Position numbers and translations under genes: made by a program. Shown here piece after piece: positions 8,197 to 16,148 of a stretch of 64,000 bases of DNA (positions within the stretch are counted from its first letter, which is position 1; every line of letters starts with the position of its first letter). This DNA comes from Alkalimarinus coralli (GTDB lineage Bacteria; Pseudomonadota; Gammaproteobacteria; Pseudomonadales; Oleiphilaceae), in contig NZ_CP096016.1 of NCBI RefSeq assembly GCF_023650515.1, forward strand, positions 1,636,001 through 1,700,000, in the 5' to 3' direction. Below the pieces are notes generated by a model, which was not told the DNA's origin, did no database searches, and worked only from the letters and a program-made list of their open reading frames with translations.

Positions 8197-9379
8197 AATA
8201 TCTCGTGTCCTCATTATCGTTGAGAATCTCCCCCTCCCCTTTGATCGCCGAGTATGGCAGGAAGCCACCACATTAAGGGACTCCGGGTATCAAGTGTCGA
8301 TTATATGCCCGACAGGTAAGGGGTATGAGAAACGCTACGAAGTTATTGACGGCATCCATATCTATCGGCACCCACTGCCTTTTGAGGCTGACGGCGCATT
8401 AGGCTATTTGTGCGAATACTCAACCGCACTGTTCTGGGAGTTTGTATTGGCCTGGCGGGTGCTGTTCACGAGAGGGTTTGATGTAATCCATGCCTGTAAC
8501 CCACCTGACCTGATATTTATCGTGGCACTATTTTTTAAGCTGTTAGGCAAAAAATTTGTCTTTGATCATCACGATATTAACCCTGAGCTATACGAAGCAA
8601 AATTTGGAAAACGCGATTTCTTTTACCGACTAATGTTGTTTTTTGAACGATTGACTTACCGTACAGCAGACATATCGATCGCAACCAACAATTCGTACAA
8701 ACAGATAGCCGTTAAACGGGGAGGTATGCCCGAAGACAAAGTGTTTGTGGTCAGAAGCGGGCCAAGTCTCGACCGCTTAAAAATAATACCACCTGTTGAG
8801 TCGCTTAAAAAAGGCAGGCGATACCTGATTGGATACGTTGGCGTGATGGGTAAGCAGGAAGGTATTGATCTCTTATTGGAATCGCTCGCTTATATCGTTC
8901 ACACCCGAAAGCGTGATGATATTCATCTCGGGCTTATTGGTGGAGGCACGGAGATTGAAAACCTAAAACGTTTAGCGGTAGAACTTCGAGTCGACGATTA
9001 TGTAACGTTCACAGGTCGTGTGCCGGATAGTGAACTGCTTGAAATGCTAAATACGGCAGATATCTGTGTTAACCCGGATATCGCTAATGAAATGAATGAT
9101 AAGTCGACCATGAATAAAATTATGGAGTATATGGCGCTTGGTAAACCCATCGTTCAGTTTGATTTAACCGAAGGTCGGGTTTCTGCGCAGCAAGCGTCGT
9201 TATATGCCAATAAAAATGACCCTATAGATTTAGCGAACAAAATTGTTCAACTACTCGAAAACGATGAATTAAGAACTACAATGGGTCAGTATGGACAAAA
9301 CAGGGTCAAACAAGAACTTGAATGGGAGCATGAAGTCCCCAAACTATTGGCGGCTTACCAGGCCGTAGAAGCCACTTAG
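8180..9379 (+). CDS. Glycosyltransferase family 4 protein
   Basis: The 399-residue product from ATG 8180 begins MASAGKISRVLIIVENLPLPFDRRVW, a common GT4 opening in EPS loci. The N-terminal Rossmann domain carries the DHHDINPELY segment, and the C-terminal domain carries GYVGVMGKQEG, IGGGTE and the donor-site region ending in KIMEYMALGKPIVQFD. The frame stays open upstream to 7937, but that part overlaps algD; AGAGGG about 9 bases before 8180 supports the shorter start. It is translationally coupled to the GDP-mannose dehydrogenase, which hints at but does not prove use of its product. It acts at the inner membrane on lipid-linked sugar. Confidence 0.92.
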   Translation: MASAGKISRVLIIVENLPLPFDRRVWQEATTLRDSGYQVSIICPTGKGYEKRYEVIDGIHIYRHPLPFEADGALGYLCEYSTALFWEFVLAWRVLFTRGFDVIHACNPPDLIFIVALFFKLLGKKFVFDHHDINPELYEAKFGKRDFFYRLMLFFERLTYRTADISIATNNSYKQIAVKRGGMPEDKVFVVRSGPSLDRLKIIPPVESLKKGRRYLIGYVGVMGKQEGIDLLLESLAYIVHTRKRDDIHLGLIGGGTEIENLKRLAVELRVDDYVTFTGRVPDSELLEMLNTADICVNPDIANEMNDKSTMNKIMEYMALGKPIVQFDLTEGRVSAQQASLYANKNDPIDLANKIVQLLENDELRTTMGQYGQNRVKQELEWEHEVPKLLAAYQAVEAT

Positions 9380-9421
9380 TACCTCTTGATACCAATGGAA
9401 GTCAATACGTGTAGGTGAACC

Positions 9422-10588
9422 ATGAATAGAAGGAGCTTTTTAGGGTATTTAGCTGCATTGTCAGGCCCCATGGTTCTGCCTCTCTCAATCACCAGTTGTA
9501 GAATATTCGGCCCAGACAAACACCTGCTCTATCTACCAAAAGGCTTCACTGCGCGTGTCGTTGCAGTGTCAGGCGAAAAACCAGTCGAAAATTCATCAAT
9601 TGAATGGCATTCATTACCTGATGGCGGCGCTACGTTTCCAAAGCATGATGGCTGGATATATGTGTCAAATAGCGAAATAAAAGATGGCGAAGGCGGTGTA
9701 AGCGCGCTTTCTTTTAATCATAGAGGGCAAATTGTCGATGCTTACTCGATTCTGAGTAACACGTCCAGGAACTGTAATGGCGGCGTAACCCCTTGGGGTA
9801 CGTGGCTATCGTGCGAAGAAGTACCTGAAGGTCAAGTGTTGGAAACAGACCCCTATGGCAAGCAGCCGCCTAGGGTGCTGCCTGCATTGGGAACATTTAG
9901 ACACGAGGCCGTGGCTTTTGATACCGATAGAAACGTGGTCTACCTAACCGAAGACTATAAAGACGATGGAAGGTTATACCGTTATCTACCCAATGGCTTA
10001 GACGAAAATAACCACCTGAATTTACACGATGGCTTGTTACAAGTAGCAAGGTTGGAAAACAATCAACTGGTTTGGCTCGATATCAAAGACCCTTCAGCCG
10101 AAAGCGCTGAAACCCGCTTCCAGCAGCCAACTAGCACTCAGTTTAAAGGTGCAGAAGGTATTGTCTATAACAATCACTGTATCTATTTCACGACTAGAAA
10201 CAGTGGTCAAGTATGGAAATATGACGTTAGAACAACCGACATCAGTGTTATCTATTCGGCATTGGAGGATCAGCCCGAAACCCTGTCGGGGATTGATGAT
10301 ATAACGGTTATGCCATTTGGCCAGCTACTGGTTGCAGAAGACAGGGGGAACATGCAAATTGTGGCGCTAGATCACTATGGCGCTGCAACCCCCATTATCA
10401 AGGTTGCCGGCCATGCAGGGTCAGAAATTACCGGGCTGGCATTTACGCCAGACTTTAAGCGCCTATACTTTAGCTCTCAGCGAGGCCCCGCAGGCCACCG
10501 ACATCAAGGTGTTACCTTTGAGGTCAGCGGGCCATTCACTGACCCCACATGGCCTATATCTCCTTATGAGATTGCCATTGAAGTTTAG
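9422..10588 (+). CDS. PhoX/DUF839-family exported lipoprotein with Tat-type signal
   Basis: A 388-residue protein starting MNRRSFLGYLAAL, a twin-arginine-type signal, with a lipobox LSITSC ending at Cys26. The mature part shows the PhoX-like beta-propeller features: NCNGGVTPWGTWLSCEE, GTFRHEAVAFD and YLTEDYKDDG in the first half, and GAEGIVYNNHCIYFTTR and the LLVAEDRG segment later. PhoX proteins are Ca2+/Fe3+ phosphatases; shorter DUF839 proteins such as this have uncertain activity. It is 43 bases after the GT4 gene and probably in the same transcript. A phosphatase or structural role in EPS export are both open. Confidence 0.8.
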   Translation: MNRRSFLGYLAALSGPMVLPLSITSCRIFGPDKHLLYLPKGFTARVVAVSGEKPVENSSIEWHSLPDGGATFPKHDGWIYVSNSEIKDGEGGVSALSFNHRGQIVDAYSILSNTSRNCNGGVTPWGTWLSCEEVPEGQVLETDPYGKQPPRVLPALGTFRHEAVAFDTDRNVVYLTEDYKDDGRLYRYLPNGLDENNHLNLHDGLLQVARLENNQLVWLDIKDPSAESAETRFQQPTSTQFKGAEGIVYNNHCIYFTTRNSGQVWKYDVRTTDISVIYSALEDQPETLSGIDDITVMPFGQLLVAEDRGNMQIVALDHYGAATPIIKVAGHAGSEITGLAFTPDFKRLYFSSQRGPAGHRHQGVTFEVSGPFTDPTWPISPYEIAIEV

Positions 10589-10883
10589 TAATAGACGTGT
10601 AGATTGTTTTTTTCTAATTTATACGTACTACTCCCATTTCTATTGACCAAGACGCAGAATTCATGCTAGTGTCTTAAACATGATGAATATATATTCAATA
10701 CTTCTTACTCCCCAGTACTTGTCTTATACGGCCCGAGTTGCTCGTGCCTTACTCACTTTCGGCGGCTAGTTTTCTGCTGGTCGCCAAAGCACATTCTTTA
10801 TTTACTTTAACTTTCTACAAGGTGTTCGGTTAGCACAAAACCGAGCTTCTTTCTTACTGTTAATAAGACGCTCAAGGTACATC
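10589..10883. promoter_or_regulatory. rnk leader/intergenic region
   Basis: A gene-free stretch before rnk with several short hairpins: CGAGTTGCTCG near 10734, GGCG...CGCC around 10762-10787, and TCGGTT...AACCGA at 10826-10844 followed by a pyrimidine-rich run. The last could be a weak terminator or attenuator in the rnk 5' leader. No known riboswitch is recognised. Confidence 0.35.
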
Positions 10884-11282
10884 ATGATAAAGCACTCAAA
10901 CCGTGTCTATATATCTCAACAAGACTACAATACTATTTCGTCGCTAATTTCAAGCTCAAAAGACTTTGATAACTTATCCATCGAGTTGCTTGACGAAGAG
11001 CTGCGTAACGCAGAACTTTTTGAAAATCCCGCCGCCATGCCAAAAAATGTCGTAATGGTGTATTCAATTGTAAATTACACAAGCCTGGTGTCAGGAGAAC
11101 ATCACGTGGTTCAGATTGTGCCGCCCCAAGAGGTTAATATAGACCTTAAACGCGTATCAATCTTATCCCCTGTTGGAAGCGCTTTGATTGGTTTGCGAGA
11201 AGGCAATCAAATTCAGTGGCCGATGCCAAGCGGTCAGGTTGAAACATTACGGATCGATATCGTTGAACAAAGAAGCAAATAG
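10884..11282 (+). CDS. rnk: Nucleoside diphosphate kinase regulator Rnk (GreA/GreB-like C-terminal domain)
   Basis: A 132-residue cytoplasmic protein with the Rnk layout: a short N-terminal coiled region (about 1-45) and the GreA/GreB C-terminal FKBP-like fold (about 50-130), with SILSPVGSALIGLREGNQIQWPMP as the signature (about residues 92-115). Rnk binds RNA polymerase and in Pseudomonas affects nucleoside diphosphate kinase levels and alginate production. Its location inside an EPS locus near an AlgD-like gene is therefore suggestive of a nucleotide-sugar supply role, but this is inference. A structured leader precedes it. Confidence 0.9.
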   Translation: MIKHSNRVYISQQDYNTISSLISSSKDFDNLSIELLDEELRNAELFENPAAMPKNVVMVYSIVNYTSLVSGEHHVVQIVPPQEVNIDLKRVSILSPVGSALIGLREGNQIQWPMPSGQVETLRIDIVEQRSK

Positions 11283-11340
11283 TCCATATGCATTGCAAAT
11301 ATCAAACATCCTATAATACAGAAACTAAGAAGGCACTATA

Positions 11341-12105
11341 ATGCTATCATTCTCTCCCGACCCAGTATTGCTCACTCGATCTCTACGAGAAGCATCTGGG
11401 TTCTCCAAACAATTGCGCAGTCATCAATGGCGCATTATTGGCTGCCCAATGATTCAGGTTATCGAACACCCGAAGCACGTAAATTTGGACTATCTTTCAG
11501 GCTATTATGACTGGATTATTTTCAATTCACGATTCTCAGTGCATATTTTATTCGAGTCTCTCAAAAAACAAGGAATACTCAACTACTTTATGAAGGCAAA
11601 AAAAGTCTGTGCAGTGGGGCCTGCTACCGCTAAAATTGTTGAAAAATATGGTTTTACTGTTGATTTGATGCCGGATGTATTTGCTGCAAAAGGTATTGTA
11701 GATAGCTTTAGGAGGAAGGGGATTACACGCCAACAGGTTCTGTTAACAATGGGTGATCGATCTGATGATTGGCTGATGAATCAGCTAGATGCTCTTGGAA
11801 ATCAAGTTACTCCAGTGACAGTATACAAAAATCAAAAGCCTCCCACTTTACCCAATTATGTTCGTGATAGCATTGCTTCAGGCAGCATCTCATGTATCGC
11901 GGTGACATCACCATCTGCAATGTTCAATTTACTTTCTTTTCCTGAACTCACTGAACATCATAACAGTTTGAAGTCGATTCCTATCGCTAGTATTGGCCCA
12001 AAAACCAGCATTGCCTGTGAAGAACTAGGGTTTAACATCTTGCTGGAAAGCCCTCAACATACCTTGATAGGCTTAGCCAACACTATTACCAGTCAGTATC
12101 ATTAA
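11341..12105 (+). CDS. HemD-like uroporphyrinogen-III synthase family protein
   Basis: A 254-residue protein with the two-domain HemD pattern: PVLLTRSLREASGFSKQL at the N-terminus, DWIIFNSRFSVHILFESL near residue 58, VCAVGPATAKIVEKYGF near 90, VTSPSAMFNLLSF near 188 and PIASIGPKTSIACEELGF near 215. HemD closes the tetrapyrrole ring to uroporphyrinogen III. It is not next to hemC, hemX or hemY as usual, and sits in an EPS locus 58 bases after rnk. It may be a second copy or a repurposed paralogue, so no gene symbol is assigned. AGAAGG precedes the ATG. Confidence 0.75.
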   Translation: MLSFSPDPVLLTRSLREASGFSKQLRSHQWRIIGCPMIQVIEHPKHVNLDYLSGYYDWIIFNSRFSVHILFESLKKQGILNYFMKAKKVCAVGPATAKIVEKYGFTVDLMPDVFAAKGIVDSFRRKGITRQQVLLTMGDRSDDWLMNQLDALGNQVTPVTVYKNQKPPTLPNYVRDSIASGSISCIAVTSPSAMFNLLSFPELTEHHNSLKSIPIASIGPKTSIACEELGFNILLESPQHTLIGLANTITSQYH

Positions 12106-12110
12106 TTACC

Positions 12111-12160
12111 GTCGAACTTGGTGTTCTCTTTTAAAAATGTAGGAAATACCAAGTTCCGAC
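12111..12160. repeat. Long inverted repeat between convergent genes
   Basis: GTCGAACTTGGT at 12111-12122 pairs with ACCAAGTTCCGAC at 12148-12160, a 12-bp stem with one bulged base and a 25-base AT-rich loop. It begins a few bases after the HemD-like stop and lies between convergent genes. There is no T-run in either direction, so it may be an mRNA 3' stabiliser or bidirectional terminator, or a small repeat element. Confidence 0.5.
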
Positions 12161-12291
12161 TTGACGCAACCCCAAACCCCTTATGCAGAAGTACCTTTTA
12201 ATGGCGTAGAAGACTGCTCTAAAAAGTCATGACTACAATTGCCTCTGCTGCAATTGCAATCGAAAACATAAACATCACTCCCACCACTTAT

Positions 12292-14349
12292 CTATAACAA
12301 GATAAGTGTCTTGATTTCCGTGGTCCCAGTGATCGTACCGCTACACTTGAGGGTGCTCGAAGGGACTTTTTTGCCGTACTGCCTCGACACCCAACCTAAT
12401 GGGGGAAGCTCCTCTCCTCTATGCAAGCTGGTTATCACATTCTTGCCATTGATCGAAATGCCTATTTTCCTATCCTGGTTGCTCGCGATGTAGGCAGAGG
12501 TTGATACGCCCTCCTTGGTGGTCGTGCTCATTCTGGTGTTTTTTTCAACAATACAGTGCTCATCAAAATTCCAGAAAAGATCAACCCTGTGTTCTTTGTT
12601 GCACTCAAGCCGATCGACAACATCTATGCGGTTAGCCACTTTATTAAACGTAATGGTTCTAATATGAGTAACCGGGTCATCTAACCGCTGATAACCATTA
12701 TGTTGACCGGTAAAAATGTCTTTGCTATCGCCACTCTCCCACTGGCTGCAGTCTGCCTCAGCTTTGTGAGTCCACATAAAGTTGCCACCACTAACCGATT
12801 GGCTAACCCCGTCGACGCGTACGGTATTATGTGCTGATGTGCCTCTAAAATACTCCCGCCATTTTTTCTTGGTATGATACGCATAAGTGCCAGGGTCAAC
12901 TAAAAACTCCAGCCCGCCGTAATTAAGCACAAGCGACAGCGCATCTGCATGGCCATGGGCTGCAATGCCCTGGTAACCTAAGGGGCCACAGTCAATGATG
13001 ACCTTCACTTCATTAGTCATACCCGACCGGTGAGTCATAATGTAGTAACCACTATCGGGAAACGATGTAATCTCTAAGTCCCGCTGTACTCTTCCGAAAC
13101 GTTTTGAGCTTTTTATCCATGTCAGCATGGTTTTATTTGCAGCGCTGGCATATTTTTCTCTATCAATGAGCCAGCGGCATTGGTCATCTACTTGGCCACC
13201 CATCGACGCAAAATCATCTCTATCGAATAGAATCGAGCCGATACCTAGCAGCGACCGATAAGGGTTCCATTGGGGCTCCTGCGACAGCCGGACGACATAG
13301 CCATCGTCTGCGTCCCCAATCATGGGCACATTCCCTTCTCGATCCATCATTGCAGCGATAAATTCAATCATTCTTTCTATCGTTCTCCAGTAATTTTCTG
13401 AGAACTTATAGCCTGTTTTGTTAGCAGCAACACCACATATCAACAAAAACTGCAGTACAAATTGTTGATAGGACGTGGTCTGCTCCCGGTCTCCTCCGTC
13501 AGGCGCAATCTGGTTCTCGACTTCTTGTTCAATGATTTTTTGCGCGCTTTCAATGAGTGGTTCATTGTCTTTCCAGTACGGCCAGGTAAGTGCAGCCACA
13601 AAGACACCCGAGGCTTCGCCCATCAAATGATTATTAGCAGAAGAAAAGCGTGAGTAGTGGCCGGTTATAAATCTAGTGTGCTGATAGATCGATGCGAGCC
13701 AGTCATGTAAAAACGTTTTACCTGAACTCCCAGAAAACAAAGTCGACTCAGTCCCGCCAATGAGCTGCCAGACCACACTCCAGTTAATTAACCGAATGCC
13801 TAGCTCTAACGAGCTACTCCAATGTACCCCCATCATATAAGGGCACTGCTCAAACCATGATGAAAGTTGTACTTTGATCGCTTCAAGGTACTTATCATCC
13901 CCTGAGACTGCGTATGCCTGAGCAATGGTTACGAGGTGAAGATGTCTGCTGGGTTCCCACAAATATTTTATATCGCCGACTAACGCTTCATTTCGATAAT
14001 CAAGGGTTTTACCAAAGGTCAGAGGCGATAGATGTTCAGAACGGGGATTTTTATTCCATACTGGTGGGTGACCAACATATATGTGACTACATTCAAAAAT
14101 AGATAAATAGCCGCTTAAAATGAGGTCTGCCGATTTGCAATAGTCACTAGAAAGCGCATCAGGCATATTAAGCCAAACGCAGGCCTTATTGGTTATTTCA
14201 GCGTTGGGGACATCCTTATCCAGGAACAGACCTGACTTCTGCAATTGTGCATACAGCGTATTGTGCACCCGGTGAACCAGCTCTGGAGGCGTCATACAAC
14301 TCAGACGGTTCCAGTACCATTGTGACTTTTTGATAAGTGCTGCCGACAT
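12292..14349 (-). CDS. Heparinase II/III family protein (putative polysaccharide lyase of the EPS locus)
   Basis: A 685-residue protein. The N-terminal (alpha/alpha) toroid (about 60-400) includes YLWEPSRHLHLVTIAQAY and the SSANNHLMGEASG segment. The C-terminal beta-sandwich (about 410-685) has the characteristic HGHADALSLVLNYGG motif near residue 462, followed by the VDPGTYAYH and SAHNTVRVDG blocks of the Heparinase II/III domain. Such proteins eliminate uronic acid-containing polysaccharides and are common in EPS loci, where they trim, edit or release polymer. No clear N-terminal signal peptide is seen, which is usual for EPS-locus members. AGGG lies 8 bases before the ATG. The true substrate is unknown. 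Confidence 0.9.
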   Translation of the reverse strand: MSAALIKKSQWYWNRLSCMTPPELVHRVHNTLYAQLQKSGLFLDKDVPNAEITNKACVWLNMPDALSSDYCKSADLILSGYLSIFECSHIYVGHPPVWNKNPRSEHLSPLTFGKTLDYRNEALVGDIKYLWEPSRHLHLVTIAQAYAVSGDDKYLEAIKVQLSSWFEQCPYMMGVHWSSSLELGIRLINWSVVWQLIGGTESTLFSGSSGKTFLHDWLASIYQHTRFITGHYSRFSSANNHLMGEASGVFVAALTWPYWKDNEPLIESAQKIIEQEVENQIAPDGGDREQTTSYQQFVLQFLLICGVAANKTGYKFSENYWRTIERMIEFIAAMMDREGNVPMIGDADDGYVVRLSQEPQWNPYRSLLGIGSILFDRDDFASMGGQVDDQCRWLIDREKYASAANKTMLTWIKSSKRFGRVQRDLEITSFPDSGYYIMTHRSGMTNEVKVIIDCGPLGYQGIAAHGHADALSLVLNYGGLEFLVDPGTYAYHTKKKWREYFRGTSAHNTVRVDGVSQSVSGGNFMWTHKAEADCSQWESGDSKDIFTGQHNGYQRLDDPVTHIRTITFNKVANRIDVVDRLECNKEHRVDLFWNFDEHCIVEKNTRMSTTTKEGVSTSAYIASNQDRKIGISINGKNVITSLHRGEELPPLGWVSRQYGKKVPSSTLKCSGTITGTTEIKTLILL

Positions 14350-14857
14350 AGGTTTACCCTACCTGATTAAGATAAACAAAATGCCGATTTGAGATTTATA
14401 TCACCTGTTGCTACGACGCTTTTTTTAGCTATCGTTTTGGGCAAAGCCCGTCGCTTTAGGCCAAACCTAGCACCTTAGTCAGATCCAGGCTGCAACTATA
14501 CTAAGTCGCCCTATCGTTATTGTTATCGAGCTGCATTAAGTCTAGATCAACAAGATTAAAGAACAAGATAACTGATTAAAAAATTGGCCATAATTATTTG
14601 GCATTCTCTAGACAGAAACAGAATTACAACTATATTTAGGGAACAATAAAAATACGCATTAATCTCATTTTGAGATTTTTCTACGCCTAAGTGTTATCTC
14701 GGACATATCTTGTTTCTTTGTAATAAAGCGACTGAGGTGGTTGGTTATGCCTAGGCTGTGTGCACTTGTAATCCCCTCCTTGAAAATTATTCCAAGTTAT
14801 ACGATTACCGCTTTATCTTACTGTTTTTTAATAATTTAACTCTGAGGTATAGGTGCC
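14350..14857. promoter_or_regulatory. Divergent intergenic region (heparinase / glycosyltransferase)
   Basis: About 508 AT-rich bases with no gene. A perfect palindrome AATCTCA-TTT-TGAGATT at 14661-14677, followed by T residues, is the most notable element and could be an operator or weak terminator. Promoters for both flanking genes must lie here, but no consensus is clear. Confidence 0.45.
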
Positions 14858-15973
14858 GTGGTCGAAACAAAGAAAGTACTTATCTTCATGCCGATGTCCA
14901 ACTGGGGTGGCGGCGTAGTTGAATACGTGGCCAGCTTAAAGTCCACACTCAATCAGTCCATTAAGTTTGAAGATTTCTATATAGGTAGAAGAACCGCAAA
15001 ACTTGCGGGTGCTTTCTCTGCCGTTTTAACAACACTTAGCGATGTGCTTCGTCTGATCCGAAAACTGATTAACTCCAAATACGATGTGGTTCACATTAAC
15101 CCCTCTTTTGATAAACGCTCCCTTGTGAGGGACGGCCTTTTTCTTCTCGTGTTAAGACTAATGAGAGTTAAACAATCTTTGGTATTCATTCATGGTTGGA
15201 ACAATAGTGAGCTTATAAAAGTTAAGCGCAGCAAACTACGCACGTTTCTACTTAATCAGACATTTGGTAAAGCCGCCGTGGTATCCGTGTTGGCAGAAGA
15301 CTTTAAGCGAGAGTTGGTTTCATTGGGTATAGATCGAGAGAAGATTATTGTCTCAACCACAATGTATAACAATGAAGTAACGAACAACCAGACAGACTCA
15401 AACGAACTATCGCCCCGCCTGTATAACGATAAGTTTAAGATTCTTTTTATGTCCCGCTTTGTTAAAGAGAAAGGTCTCTTCGAGCTACTAGAGGCGTTCG
15501 AACAAATCATTGCCGAGAACACTGACTACGAACTCATACTTGCGGGTGATGGCCCTATTCGGACGGAAATAGAACACTGGATTAGCGCTCACAATATGTC
15601 TGAATATATCGATTTGACGGGATATCTACACGGAGAAAAAAAAGCCCAACTACTTCAAAGCTCAGACCTGTTTATTCTGCCGACATACCATGGTGAAGGT
15701 TGCCCGGTAGCCATACTGGAAGCCATGGCTGCAGGCCTGCCCATTCTTGCGACCCCTGTAGGAGCCATTCCAGAGCTGTTGCAATGCACCTATCAGCAAA
15801 TACCAAAACACGTATCGGCCAGTAATATTAAGGCTAGCATATTGCGCGTATCTCAGGATCGGATACGCCTGAAACAGCTTGGCGAGATGAATAAAGAGAG
15901 AGCCACCGAGAATTATTCTGCACCCATTGTTGGCCGTAAAATGAAGCAAATATATGACCAGTTATCCGCCTGA
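14858..15973 (+). CDS. Glycosyltransferase family 4 protein
   Basis: A 371-residue GT-B protein starting at GTG 14858. The N-terminus has a glycine-rich acceptor loop (NWGGGVVEYVASL, about 14-26). The C-terminal domain shows FKILFMSRFVKEKGLFELLEAF near 195, LAGDGP near 226 and HGEGCPVAILEAMAAGLPILATPVGAIPELL around 275-305, the EX7E-type donor motif of GT4 enzymes. It transfers a nucleotide-activated sugar to the growing lipid-linked repeat unit. It is preceded by a long divergent promoter region and followed by the beta-helix gene with its own candidate motif. Confidence 0.92.
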   Translation: MVETKKVLIFMPMSNWGGGVVEYVASLKSTLNQSIKFEDFYIGRRTAKLAGAFSAVLTTLSDVLRLIRKLINSKYDVVHINPSFDKRSLVRDGLFLLVLRLMRVKQSLVFIHGWNNSELIKVKRSKLRTFLLNQTFGKAAVVSVLAEDFKRELVSLGIDREKIIVSTTMYNNEVTNNQTDSNELSPRLYNDKFKILFMSRFVKEKGLFELLEAFEQIIAENTDYELILAGDGPIRTEIEHWISAHNMSEYIDLTGYLHGEKKAQLLQSSDLFILPTYHGEGCPVAILEAMAAGLPILATPVGAIPELLQCTYQQIPKHVSASNIKASILRVSQDRIRLKQLGEMNKERATENYSAPIVGRKMKQIYDQLSA

Positions 15974-16065
15974 CTAACCGCGATTATGTTAAATATTTTA
16001 ACCAACAATAAGACAGACGAAATATCACTTAAAAAAATGACGGAGGTGTAACATGTACTATACTT

Positions 16066-16085
16066 TCTGTATAATTTTTGATCAA
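16066..16085 (+). repeat. 20-bp EPS-locus motif, copy 3 (degenerate)
   Basis: Sequence TCTGTATAATTTTTGATCAA, matching the copy at 4864 at 16 of 20 positions, in the same orientation and just upstream (about 65-85 bases) of the beta-helix gene start. Sharing between promoters about 11 kb apart supports a locus-specific regulator. Confidence 0.4.
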
Positions 16086-16148
16086 TAATATAACCATGTG
16101 AAGGGTGTATTGATAGCTATAGCTCGTTTAATCAAGAGGTATGCGGTG

